Positions 25,475-35,800 of a DNA stretch of 64,000 nt are shown in pieces. The translations under genes were made by a program, and so were the position numbers. The notes under the pieces are model-generated. The model worked only from the letters and a program-made list of their open reading frames with translations. It was not told the DNA's origin and did not search any database. The DNA is taken from the NCBI GenBank assembly GCA_021741145.1, contig JAIOYK010000010.1, positions 45,593 through 109,592 on the forward strand. Direction: 5' to 3'. The stretch comes from Rhodospirillum sp. GTDB taxonomy: Bacteria; Pseudomonadota; Alphaproteobacteria; Rhodospirillales; Rhodospirillaceae. Each line of letters starts with the position of its first letter. The first letter of the stretch is position 1.

Positions 25475-26149
25475 ATGAGTGATGTTGAACCGAATGTGTT
25501 GATCGTGTCCGCCAATGGCACGGACGGCCAGGACGGGACCGGAGGCGGGACGGGAAGCAAGGGAGCCGACTTTTTCGCGGGAACGTGCGGTGGCAAGAAT
25601 AACGCCGATTGCACGGACCCGGCCACTCCCCCCGAAGATGGGGGAACTGGAAAGGTCGGGCAGATCGGCAAGGATGGCACGGACGGCAGCGTGGCCAATG
25701 ACTTCTCCGCCTATTTCGCCACGATTTCCGGGCCTTTCCTGGTGAGAGTCACCGGCGGGAACGGTGGTCTCGGTGGCAAAGGCGGCGCGGGCGGCACGGG
25801 TGGCGCTGGCGGCAAGGGGGGAGCCAAAGCCGCTTGCTGTGACGGCGGTGGGTCCTATCCGGACGCCGCAGGCGGCAAAGGCGGGGACGGAAAGCCGGGT
25901 GGCCGCGGCGGGAACGGCGCCGCTGGGGGACCCACCGTCCTGGTCACCTATGGCATCGCGACCGGCATGACCTCGAAATACGACACCGAGGACTATGGCG
26001 GCGCGGGGAAGGGGGGGCTGGGCGGGACCGGCGGCAAACCGGGGGCCGGGAACGGGGATGGTGGCGACGGAGAGTCTGCGGATTCCGGCGAAAACGGTAC
26101 CCCGACGCCAGTGGACAACCGGGGTCAGTTGATCATTCAGCCGGCCTGA
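25475..26149 (+). CDS. Gly-rich GGxGG-repeat protein 1
   Basis: This 224-residue protein is dominated by glycine, with GGNGGLGGKGGAGGTGGAGG near residues 93-112 and similar stretches later. Short beta-like segments interrupt the repeats (PNVLIVSANG at the start, FLVRVTGG, PTVLVTYG, QLIIQPA at the end). Cysteines occur in clusters (TCGG...DCT and AACCDGGG), which could form disulfides or bind metal. There is no signal peptide. Regular GGx repeats of this kind can pack as polyglycine II helices; that is an inference. It is paralogous to the next gene and to the C-terminal half of the protein at 28802-29878. The ATG has a GAGAGGGAG ribosome-binding site. Confidence 0.8.
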   Translation: MSDVEPNVLIVSANGTDGQDGTGGGTGSKGADFFAGTCGGKNNADCTDPATPPEDGGTGKVGQIGKDGTDGSVANDFSAYFATISGPFLVRVTGGNGGLGGKGGAGGTGGAGGKGGAKAACCDGGGSYPDAAGGKGGDGKPGGRGGNGAAGGPTVLVTYGIATGMTSKYDTEDYGGAGKGGLGGTGGKPGAGNGDGGDGESADSGENGTPTPVDNRGQLIIQPA

Positions 26150-26181
26150 GGCGACCCTCTCCAGACAAAAGGAACAACGGT

Positions 26182-26925
26182 ATGTCGAACGGAACCTTTA
26201 CCTTGGAGGACGCCCAGATCCGGGTCGTGGCTCCGAACGGAACCGCGGGCGCTCCGGGAGCCAATGGCGAGGATGGGCCAGATGGCGGCGATGGCGTCAC
26301 CGGAAGTTATTCTTCCTCTGGCTGGTCAAGTAATTACTGCGTGACGTCCACCTCGGGGGGCAATGGTAGCCCCGGGGCCGCGGGACAGAATGGTGATCCC
26401 GGTACCGCCGGACGGGCCTCCAGTTCCTTCACCCTCATTTACCAATCCTTGACGGGGGCCCTGACCATCGTGTCCCAGGCCGGTGTCGGTGGAAACGGGG
26501 GCATCGGTGGCGAAGGGGGCAAGGGTGGAAATGGTGGAAACGCCCCCCAGGACGACTCCAGCAAATACCTCTCCAATTGCGTGAACAGTGGCAAGTCTCC
26601 CACCGCGAATGGGGGAAAAGGGGGCGATGGCGCCAATGGTGGCAATGGTGGTCCCGGTGGTCACGGCGGCGAAGGCGGTCCCATCAACATCTTCTACAGC
26701 GGTCCCCAAGGGGTCATCTACCCCCTGTCCTATGGCGGCAAGGGGGGCATGGGTGGCACCGGTGGAACCGGTGGCCTAGGCGGCGAGGGGGGACTGCAGG
26801 AAAAGGTGACCGACGACGCGCCGACCCGGGCCCGGTCCGGCGGCAATGGGGACACCGGCGACAGTGCCGAATCCGGTGGGTCCGGCGTGAACGGCCCGGT
26901 GGTGCAGGTCCAGTTGTCCAGTTGA
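26182..26925 (+). CDS. Gly-rich GGxGG-repeat protein 2
   Basis: This 247-residue paralogue of the preceding Gly-rich protein has the same plan: an N-terminal beta-like segment (TFTLEDAQIRVVAPNG), collagen-like GxxGxx turns (GAPGANGEDGPDGGDG), a hydrophobic stretch (FTLIYQSLTGALTIVSQAG), GGNGGIGGEGGKGGNGG repeats, a cysteine-bearing insert, further repeats (GGKGGMGGTGGTGG) and a hydrophobic C-terminus (VVQVQLSS). There is no signal peptide. It differs enough from its neighbour that the duplication is old. It is followed by a 97-base spacer with strong hairpins. Confidence 0.8.
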   Translation: MSNGTFTLEDAQIRVVAPNGTAGAPGANGEDGPDGGDGVTGSYSSSGWSSNYCVTSTSGGNGSPGAAGQNGDPGTAGRASSSFTLIYQSLTGALTIVSQAGVGGNGGIGGEGGKGGNGGNAPQDDSSKYLSNCVNSGKSPTANGGKGGDGANGGNGGPGGHGGEGGPINIFYSGPQGVIYPLSYGGKGGMGGTGGTGGLGGEGGLQEKVTDDAPTRARSGGNGDTGDSAESGGSGVNGPVVQVQLSS

Positions 26926-26937
26926 TCGAGAGGCCCT

Positions 26938-26969
26938 CGGGAGCGGTCCCGCTCCCGGGGCTTCGCCCC
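26938..26969 (+). terminator. Tandem hairpins between the small and large cluster genes
   Basis: CGGGAGCGG and CCGCTCCCG (26938-26957) form a perfect 9-bp stem, directly followed by GGGGC-TTC-GCCCC (26957-26969). They sit in the 97-base spacer between the second Gly-rich gene and the lipase-like gene. Without a T run they are more likely an attenuator or mRNA-stability element that sets the first three genes apart from the larger downstream genes. Confidence 0.45.
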
Positions 26970-27022
26970 CCCGCCGCCGTTTCCATCAAGCCCCGGCCCG
27001 TCGCGCCCAGCGGAGCGATCCC

Positions 27023-28798
27023 ATGACCCTTTTCACCCCCTATTCCCAGGCCCTGGCGACTTTCCTGACGCCCCTGCTCGACGAGGCGCAGGTCGACCCC
27101 ATCAGTGCGTTTTGGCTTCCGTCCCGCTTCAATGTGGCGGGAACCTTCACCACACCCGGGGGGATTTCCTGGGGAACCCAGGGATTGGTGGTCAGCGCCA
27201 CGACGGATCTGAACGGCCAGACCACGCCGGTGGGAATCCTCGCGTTCGGGACCCGTTGGGATGATTATCTCTATGGGTCCACCGCGCAGAATTACACCAT
27301 CTCCACATCGACGCCCGGCTATCTGAATCTGAGCGGGTCCCAATCCCTGAAGGCGGCTCCCGGGGGCGAACCCTCCACCGAACTCGCCGACGCGCTCCAA
27401 CGATTGACGTTGTCCCTGAGCGAGGTCGACCATCTGGCGGGCCTGCCCCGCTCCGGCGCCAGGGACCATCCCCTGGTAGACCTCGCCCGGTCCGGGAAGA
27501 CCCAGGCCCAGGCCCGGTCCATGGCGACCTTGGACGCCGAGGCGAGCGCGACCGGGCGCATGATCGCCTGGGCGCCGACCATGTACGCCCAAGCCCGGGC
27601 GGCCATCTGGCAGGGGGTCGCGAGCCTGTATTCGGTCCCCGGCCTGGGAGCGCGCTTTCCCCTGATTTGCGTGGGTCTGGGACCGGCCGCGGCCATGGCC
27701 CAAATGGCGGCCCTGGATCTGCGCCCCGGACAGACCGGACCGAGTGGCGCGAGCCAGGTCTCGCCGGTCACGGAAATCTGCTGCTACGCCTTTTCCGCGG
27801 CGCCCCTAGGGGATACCACCTTCGCGTCCGCGGCCATCACGGCGGTTCCCGCCCTCTATACCGTGAACGCCACAAGCGTCGACCCCTGGCCCTCGACCAC
27901 GGGTCTTGTCACGGGCGTCGACGTCGTCGGAGAAAGCCATCCCCTATCCGTGAGCGTGCCCAGTGACCGGGAGACCCCTTGGTATACCCGGACCGGTTCG
28001 GTCTACGCCCAGGGGCTGGGCCAAGGCACACCCGCGGCCACCGGGACGGGGACCCTGAGCGGTCAGGGCGCCGGCTTCGACACGGCCATGGCCTCGGCCC
28101 AGGCGCAATTGGCGGCGATTACCTACGTCACCAGCCTCAACCCCGGTGGGACCGTGGCCATTCCCAGCCCCTACACGGCGGAGGGCAGCGTCACCGCGAA
28201 GTCCACGGAATGGGTTTGGATGACCTTGCCGTGGATTAATCTCTACAAGAATACCTTGACCAAAAGCCTGATCATCAGCCTCCGCGGCCCAGGGAGCATC
28301 GGCGAGACCGGAGCGGTGAACGGGGGCGGTTATGGGACCCGCCCCAGTTGGACCTCCAATGGCCGGATCGGATCGGGTATCCTGGAACTGGCCGATTCCC
28401 TGGTTGCTCCATTGGTCGCGGCCTTGCCCAGCGATTGGACCCCCAGTTCGATTTACTACAGCGGACATGACTTCGGCGCGGCCGTGGCCTGCTGCCTGGC
28501 CTACCGGGCCCAGACCGGATCCGCGGCCCTGCCCAAGCCCACGGGGATCTACGGGTACGGGTGTCAACCGTTCGGCGACTATGCCTTCGTCAACCAAGTC
28601 TACGCGCCAGAGCTCGGATCCATCACCTTCCAGATCCAACGGCCCTCGGACATCCTGACCCATCGCACCGGCAGTGGGTTTACCTATGTGGCGGGCCAGC
28701 CGGCGGTCTTGGACGGGGGTGAGGGCACCACGGCGAACGGGGCGACCTACCATGCCGCGGCGCTCTATTCCCAGCTTATGACCGGCGCGCGGGGCTAA
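27023..28798 (+). CDS. Tandem lipase-3-like protein with altered nucleophiles
   Basis: This 591-residue protein appears to contain two copies of a class-3-lipase-like alpha/beta-hydrolase domain. In the second copy the nucleophile elbow reads GHDFGAAVA (residues 481-489), with Asp483 where lipases have Ser; possible partners are Asp543 (RPSDIL) and His577 near the end. GIYGYGCQPFGDYAF matches the lipase-3 'FG-PRVGN' region. In the first copy the elbow reads GLGPAAAMA (218-226), with glycine instead of serine, preceded by GILAFGTRWDDYL, the 'FRGT' region, and followed by YAFSAAPLGDTTF. GHD-x-G is the nucleophile motif of epoxide hydrolases, so activity is possible, or both copies may be structural. 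There is no signal peptide. Confidence 0.7.
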   Translation: MTLFTPYSQALATFLTPLLDEAQVDPISAFWLPSRFNVAGTFTTPGGISWGTQGLVVSATTDLNGQTTPVGILAFGTRWDDYLYGSTAQNYTISTSTPGYLNLSGSQSLKAAPGGEPSTELADALQRLTLSLSEVDHLAGLPRSGARDHPLVDLARSGKTQAQARSMATLDAEASATGRMIAWAPTMYAQARAAIWQGVASLYSVPGLGARFPLICVGLGPAAAMAQMAALDLRPGQTGPSGASQVSPVTEICCYAFSAAPLGDTTFASAAITAVPALYTVNATSVDPWPSTTGLVTGVDVVGESHPLSVSVPSDRETPWYTRTGSVYAQGLGQGTPAATGTGTLSGQGAGFDTAMASAQAQLAAITYVTSLNPGGTVAIPSPYTAEGSVTAKSTEWVWMTLPWINLYKNTLTKSLIISLRGPGSIGETGAVNGGGYGTRPSWTSNGRIGSGILELADSLVAPLVAALPSDWTPSSIYYSGHDFGAAVACCLAYRAQTGSAALPKPTGIYGYGCQPFGDYAFVNQVYAPELGSITFQIQRPSDILTHRTGSGFTYVAGQPAVLDGGEGTTANGATYHAAALYSQLMTGARG

Positions 28799-28801
28799 GC
28801 C

Positions 28802-29878
28802 ATGACCCAGTCCTCCAGCGCGACCAAGGGAAAAAGGACCGAGGGCGTGCCGGAGGTTCCCAGCCATATCCTTCGCCCCACCTGGACCGCGCGTCGGACC
28901 TGGGGGCACGCGGAAATTCCCGACGCGGCCGCGGCCCTGGTGGATCGGGTCCTGATCTACCATGGGTTGGATCCCGAAGCCATTGGCCGGGACTTCATCG
29001 ATACTTGCCGCCGTCCCGATCCCTGTCGCCTGTCCTGGGTGCCCGACCGGTCCCTTTATCCTCCGGTTCAGACCTGGAAGCATGAACGCGTCCGCTTCGC
29101 CCTGGATGATCTGGTCATCCGGTCCGGAGACACGGTTCTCATCGAAAGTCCCTTCGACGATCCGGTGGATCTGATTACCTACCGTCTGGCCATTGAACCC
29201 GGCGGGCGTCTGGTTGTGGAAGCGCCCCTGACCCTGACCATCGGTCAACTGGTGGGCCTGCCCCCGGGTCCGGCCATGGCCGAGGACCCGCCCTTGCCCC
29301 GGATCCAATACGCGGCTCCCCATGGACGCGCCGGGCTCTCCGGTTCCGAGGGGACCGTCGGGGCGCCGCCCCACCGGGACGAACCCAATGGGCACATTGG
29401 TGGCGGGGGGGATCAGGGGGGCGTTGGGCGGCCGGGCCGGAGCTTGGCCGACCAAAGCCTGTTCATCCACTCCCTGGGCGGGTGCCTGTCGCTGGTGGCC
29501 CAGGCCGGATCCGGCGGTGCCGGTGGGGCGGGCGGCGCCGGAGGTCCCGGAAGCCGGGGCCATGCCGTGGCCTTTTTTAGAATGGGCGAAGGCGGCAAGG
29601 GCGGCGATGGCGGCGATGGCGGTTCGGGTGGCGCTGGCGGCGCGTGTGGCGCCTTCCGGCTGGGGATACGCCACCGGGCTCCAGGTAGTGTCTTGACCAC
29701 GGATTTTACCCCCGCGCCCGGCGGCGCCGGGGGCGCGGGCGGCCCCGGAGGGGTCGGCGGCATGGGCGTTCCGGACGGCCGTCCGGGGCGGGTAGGAGGT
29801 CGAGGGGCGGACGGTCCGTCCGGCGCCCCCATCACGGTCACCTGGACCGAGGGAGAGGAGACGGAAAATGCCCGATGA
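28802..29878 (+). CDS. Fusion of small-protein-like domain with a Gly-rich domain
   Basis: This 358-residue protein has an N-terminal part (residues 1-160) ending in a beta-rich segment similar to the C-terminus of the protein at 24824-25447. Its C-terminal part (about 170-350) is Gly-rich like the proteins at 25475-26149 and 26182-26925 (GSGGAGGAGGAGGPGS, GGKGGDGGDGGSGGAGGACG). It therefore joins in one chain what the first genes of the cluster encode separately, implying that the two parts interact. A Cys-containing insert (IDTCRRPDPCRL) is present. It starts 3 bases after the lipase-like gene and its end overlaps the giant gene by 11 bases. No family or signal peptide is seen. Confidence 0.78.
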   Translation: MTQSSSATKGKRTEGVPEVPSHILRPTWTARRTWGHAEIPDAAAALVDRVLIYHGLDPEAIGRDFIDTCRRPDPCRLSWVPDRSLYPPVQTWKHERVRFALDDLVIRSGDTVLIESPFDDPVDLITYRLAIEPGGRLVVEAPLTLTIGQLVGLPPGPAMAEDPPLPRIQYAAPHGRAGLSGSEGTVGAPPHRDEPNGHIGGGGDQGGVGRPGRSLADQSLFIHSLGGCLSLVAQAGSGGAGGAGGAGGPGSRGHAVAFFRMGEGGKGGDGGDGGSGGAGGACGAFRLGIRHRAPGSVLTTDFTPAPGGAGGAGGPGGVGGMGVPDGRPGRVGGRGADGPSGAPITVTWTEGEETENAR

Positions 29879-32800
29879 AAGCCTGCGCGAGTCCGCGGAC
29901 GCCTTCGCCGCCTCCCTGGTCTCGAGCCCCATTACCCTGTCGGCGACCGAGGCCGACCCTCCCATCATCACCTTGGGACTGGCCATCGGCCTGTTGATGG
30001 AGGACGAGGCCAATCCGGACACCTATGGACTGAATCCGGACTGGTTCTCCGATCCCATCGGCAAGACCGGCGATGGCCTGTCCTCCGGCGGTCCGGCCCT
30101 CGCGGCCCTGATCGCCCAACTGATCGGCGCGGCTTCAGGCTCATCCCTGGGCATTCCCGTGCAGGCTCCGGCGAACCTGGGCGAGTGGTATCCGATCCTC
30201 GACCCCACCACCAAGGACGATCCCAAGCCCACGGGGCTCTATATCGCCAGCACGCCCAGCGGCGAGAACGCTTCCACCCTGGGGGCCGGTGTTCTCCATG
30301 AAACCAGTGTGACGCTTTCCGAGTTGCGGGCGGGACAGGAGAAAGACCAGGGACTGACCGGTCCGGACAGGGTGGACTTGAAGGTCTGGGGGTTGGTGCC
30401 CATCCTGAAGATGGATGGCTCCGTCACCGTGGCCATGGGGTCGCGGGACGGCCCCATCACCATCGGCTTCCAGGTGACAGCGGGGGAGGGCGAGGTCCTC
30501 ATCTCCTCCAGTGGGTTTTCCTTCACCGGGATCCGGCTTACCTGCGATCTGGCGTTCCTACCCAGCCCGACCGTGACCACGTCCCTGGTCATCGAGAGCC
30601 TGAGTCTGCCGACTCAGCCGGAGGCCCGGGACTACACCCTGGCCGACCTGGAGGCTGTCGGTGGGGGGGATCTGTTGGCGCTGGCCGCCTCGCTGGCCAT
30701 GGGTGCCCTGACCCGGGCGGTCGGCGCCTTGCCCGCCACCAGTTATATCCTGCCCGCGGTCGGATTGGGGCCGACCGTACCGGGCATGGATGGCGTAAGG
30801 CTGCCGATCCTGCGTTGGGATGAATTCGCCGCGCTGGCCATCTCCGCGGCCTCCGATCCCTCCGTGGACATCGCCCGGCCCATCCGCGACTGGTTCACCA
30901 CCATCGCCGCCGATGGCGATTTGCTCCAGGCTTGGTTGGCCTCCGTGGGCGGGCTCGTCGCCGAAGCCTCGGGGACCACGCCGTCCATTTCCGGTGGGGG
31001 GGATCGGGTCGACCCCTATAAGATCAGCCTGTTCAGTGTGTCCTCCATCGGGGATTTGTTCTTCACCGTGGGCACCGCGGTGGACGCCGAGGGACTGCGG
31101 CACCTCTATCCCGGCCTGACCTTCGAGACCATGGGCACGGTGGTGGAGGATGCCGCCCGCTTCCAGGCGGTGGCGGCCCTGGAACTGATGGACTTCCTGC
31201 TGACCCCGGGAGGCGCGGGAGTCAGCCTGACCGGGAACTTCAGCGCGGGTCTGCGCCTGACCGGGCCGAAGGACGGAGATCCGCTGTTCTCTGGCACCTT
31301 GGGCGGCCAGACCTATGAATTCGACAGCCTGCGCGGTGCCTTCAACCTGATTAACGCCAATGGCGTGGTCTCCCTGTTGCCCTCCTTCGAGTTGGTGAAG
31401 GTCACCACGCCCACCAACCTGTACGACGTGCTCGACCTGCTCAACCCCAAGGAATTGGTCGAGGTCGCCGCCGACGAACTGGCCTCGGCCATCTCCGCGG
31501 CCTTCAACAGTTTGTTCAATACGGAGTCAAGTACCGTCGGTCAGTCCCTGGCGGCCCTGTTGGGCGTGTCCGAACCGCCCCTGCCCACGGACGCCATCTG
31601 GCCCGCCGATCTGGCGCCGCCCTTCGGGTCCAGCCGGATCCTGAATAGCATGCAGTCGCCGGTGACCGCCTATACGGCCTATTGGTCCACTCTCATCGCC
31701 ACGGGGCAGACCGTCCAGGGTCAGAAACCTATCTATTACATGGTCTCCGCCCTGGGTCAGGTGCTGACCCTGTCCGGCGTGTCGCCCGGAGGCGTGAGTG
31801 GCACGGGGGTCGGGGCCGATCCCTGGAAGGTGGCCCTGGGTCCCGAGGGCACGGTCATCTCGCTGATGAGTTACCTGGACACACCGGCGGATGGGGCAAC
31901 CCGTCTGACCACCGGGTTGGTGGCCGGATCCTCCGTGCCGGTGATGGCGGGCAGTACCCTCGCCCTGGACCTGCGATTGGGCCTGTTGTCCCTGGTCGCG
32001 CGGAACGCGGTCATTGAAACCCCCACGATCCTGCCCGTGCTGGCCGTCGTGGCGTCCCTGCCCGAGGGGTTCACCACGCCCGAGGTGGCGGGCGCGGCCC
32101 TGTCCGTGGGTCCGTCCTCGCTTGTTCTGGATTGGCGACCGGCCAGTGGGTGGCACTGGAACATGGCCGTCGGCGCTCCGGCCCTGGAGGTGGACGGCGT
32201 CAGCCAACCCGTGGGCGAGGCGATGGACTATTCCGACAGCTCGGCCCTGGAAAGCCTGGTGACCGACGCGGCGTCCACCTTCGCCCCCATCCTCACCGGG
32301 GTTCTGGGCATCGCCCTCTACCGCGCCCAGGCCCGGGCCGGTCTGGCCCTGAATGGTTGGTTTGGCCTGTTGCCCAATCTGGCGCCCCACATGCCCGATG
32401 GTCTGAACTGGCCCGACGACATGCCGGTGATGACGCCCACCAGCTTCGATGACCCGATCGGTCAAGTTCGCGCCCAGGTCCAGGCGATCCTCGCCGACGG
32501 GGACAAGGCGGTTCCGGCTCTCCAACTGCTGGCCTGGGCGATCACGTCCTCCGCCGAGACCGCGCCGGAGGTCTCCGGCGCCGGAACCCAACTCAACCCC
32601 TACCAACTGGACCTGGGCTTGTTCTCCGGTACCATTGGTACCCTCTGGCAACCCGAGGATAAGAGCGCGCTCACCCTTGGCCTGGGCTATACCACCCAGA
32701 CCGAGGTGGGCACCGGTATAGGCGCGGTGACCTTGTCAACGGCCCTGCGCCTGGACGCCTTTGCCCTGGATTGGAGCACCGGCAAGCCCGCTTCCCTCGA

Positions 32801-35800
32801 GGGGGTGCCCTCGCTGTCCTGCGCGGCGGTCCTGGCGATGGCCAACGGCGATCCCCTGGTGGAAAGGGGGGGGATCAGCGTTCAGACCGTCGGTCTGCGG
32901 GTTTCCCTGAACCTTTCGGCGTCCTTCGCGGTTACTTCGGACCTGTTCCTGTCCACCTCCGAGGGGGAACGCCATACCCTGGGCGCCAACCCCGTGGACG
33001 TGGCGGCGATGACGACCCTGGTCAACGCCGCCTTCCAGGCGGCCCTGGCCTCCCTCCGGACGAGCGACCAGTTCGATCCGATCTATGGTCTGCTGAGCCA
33101 GTTGGGCCTCATGATCCCCGCATCTGGAGACAGCGCCCAATATGGCCTGGACGGCGACGGCTGGATGGCCCTGACCAGCGACGGGCTGGGCTTTCTGCGG
33201 ACCCGCTTCACCACGGTTTTGGCTGATACGGACCAACTGGCGGACCTGATCGACGTTCTCAAGGCCCTGTCGGGCCTCAATCCGCCAAGCCTGCCCGCCA
33301 GCCTGTCCGGGATCCTCACCGGCCTGGGGCTGGTGGTGCCCGGGGCCGGGGGAACGGTGGTCCCCAACCCCGAGGGGATCGTGGCCATGGCCCGGGATCC
33401 CGCGGGCAATTTGGTCCAGCGCTTCCAGACCTTCATGGGCGACGAGGCCGTCCGCGGTCTGGTGATGAGCACCCTGACCGACGGCTTCCAGTCCACGCCG
33501 GTGGGTCCCTTCACCTTCGACGTGCGCAATGGACGGACCCTGAGTCTGGCCCTGAGCAAGGACAACGCCATCGCCCTGGGCGCCTTCGCCGCCCTGGTGG
33601 GCGAGGTGGGTCTGGACCTGGTCACGGGCAAGCTGGGTGGGACCGCGGAACTCTTCGTGCCCGAGGCCAACGCCGGACTCGCCACCAGCCTGTCGGCGAT
33701 CCTCGGCGAGGCACCGGTGGTGACCACGGGGTTGACCTGGGGCGACGGGTCGGTGCCCCTGCCCGCGCCGCTCCAACTCTATCCCTTCGACGCGGAGGCC
33801 TTCATCACCTCCCTGTCGGAGGTGGCCCCCGCCTATGCGCTGTCGGTCTTCGTCTCGCGGGTGGTGGAAGCCCGGATCCTGCCCGACTACCCGCTGGCCC
33901 GCATGGTTCTGCACCTCTTCGGTCTGGTGGAGCAACAGGGCGGATCGTCCGGACCCTGGGTGATGAAGTCCACCCTGGGGCTGTTCGAGGATCCCCTTGA
34001 CTGGTTGCTCTCCGACGCGGTCATCGGCGCCGATGGTACCTTGAACCTGCAATTGATCCAGGACATCCTGACCGGCCTGCCGCCGGGCGCGGCACCGGGT
34101 GGCCTGACCCTGGTGAGCACCGAGATGGGCGCCACGGTCACCGGATTGCCCTATGGCCTGCAAGTGGCCGTGACCGCCGATCCCAGCGGCGCGGGCGCCC
34201 TCACCATCACCCCTTGCCTGGCCCAGACCCTGCCCCTGTTCGAGGGAACCTCGCTGAACAAGCTGGCGGTGGGTTTGACCCTCTCCGCGGCCTGTCAACC
34301 GGGCTTCACCCTGGACACGGACCTGTCCGCGGATATTCCGGGGCTGAGCAACGGCCTGTCGGTGCGTGGGGGCTACGACAAACTGTTCATGCTGTCTTTC
34401 GGGGAAAGCGGCGAAGGCAATCCCTCCGTCCAGCTTCTGCCTTTCCTGGGGTGGGCCTCCCTGGTCCAGCAACTTACCGCGGCCGCGGCCCAGGCCCTGT
34501 TGCCCACCCTCACCGACAAGGTGCTCGATGGGTTGGCGCAAAACGGCGCGGGCACGCTCGCCAACAGCCTACGGACCGCGGGCACCAATTTGGAGGTGAG
34601 CGACCTGCTGACCAAGCTTCTGGGCGCGGTGCCCAACCCCAGCGCCATGGAACAGGCCGCGTTGGATTGGCTGAGCGACCGCCTGGACCCGGCGAACGCT
34701 GGCGGCACCGCCCGGGCCGTGGTGGGCCTGTTCTCGCCCTATGTGGATGGTATCAGCGCCGACGACACGGGTCTTGTCACCTATGTGCCCTCCAGCTCCA
34801 TTCCGCTGACGGTCCTGGCGGGTGTACGCACGGTGGGAGACACCAGGCTGATCGGCCTGTGGGCGCGGGGATCGGTGGCGGTGGGCGCGTTCGCCACCGT
34901 CGGTCTGGCCCCCACCGGGGCGGGCATGGCCCTGCCGGATACCACCCTCGTGCCCAGCTTTGGCTTCACCGTCCAGGCCCTGGTCACCGGATCGGAGGGG
35001 CCGGGTCTGGTCGCCGGACTGGATGGGGGATTGTCCCTGTCCATGGATCCGCTGATGGACGCGGGCGCGACCGGCGACCTCGTGGTGGAATTGCTGCCCC
35101 AGCCCTTCGGCGTTCCCGGGTCCCAGGTGGGCGACGCGGTCACCGTCTGGTTGCTCAAGGTGGCGACTCTGGCCCTGCCGCGCTACGCCTCGGCCCTGGT
35201 GCTGAACACCGCGACGGTGCGCCAATGGCTGGACGCGCCCCTGTTCCCCAACGGCTCCACCCTGACCGCGGCCCAGGTGCTCCAGGGCGCCCAACTCATC
35301 GTCGATGATCGCGGGACCTATGTTCTGAACAGCCTGACCAATCTGATGAACCTGGGCATTGACGGCTTCCTCGCCGGATTCCTGCGGACCTTGATGGAAA
35401 CCCAGGTGAAGATTCTGTCCCTGCCCCAGGACGGCGGCATCTGGGTGGAACCGGGCTCGACGGCGGGATCCTTCGGCTTGCGGGTTCAGGCGCCGGACAT
35501 GAAGTTGCCCGACACCACCCGCTTTGTCTTCCAACTGGGCGCGTCGGACACCGAGTGGATCACGCTGGCCGGTGGCTCCGAGGACATCATCGAGCGGGCC
35601 GGGGTGTCCATCTACCTGCCCATCGCCGACAATGTTCCCCAGTTCGCCGAGCTTCAGGTCAACCTGATCAACATCGGCGTGGACTTCCAGGGCTCGGGCG
35701 GGCAACCGCTCATGGACCTGACCCGCTTCAAGATGGGCGCGGTCAAGCCTCGTGGTCTGCTGACCATGGACTTCGCCAAGAGCTCCTTCGTCACCGGTTA

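Noticed and set aside
27944..30022. Long - strand frame (692 residues) under the Gly-rich and giant genes
   Set aside because: It is composed of shadow sequence (Gly, Arg, Pro, Gln runs) antisense to well-supported genes.
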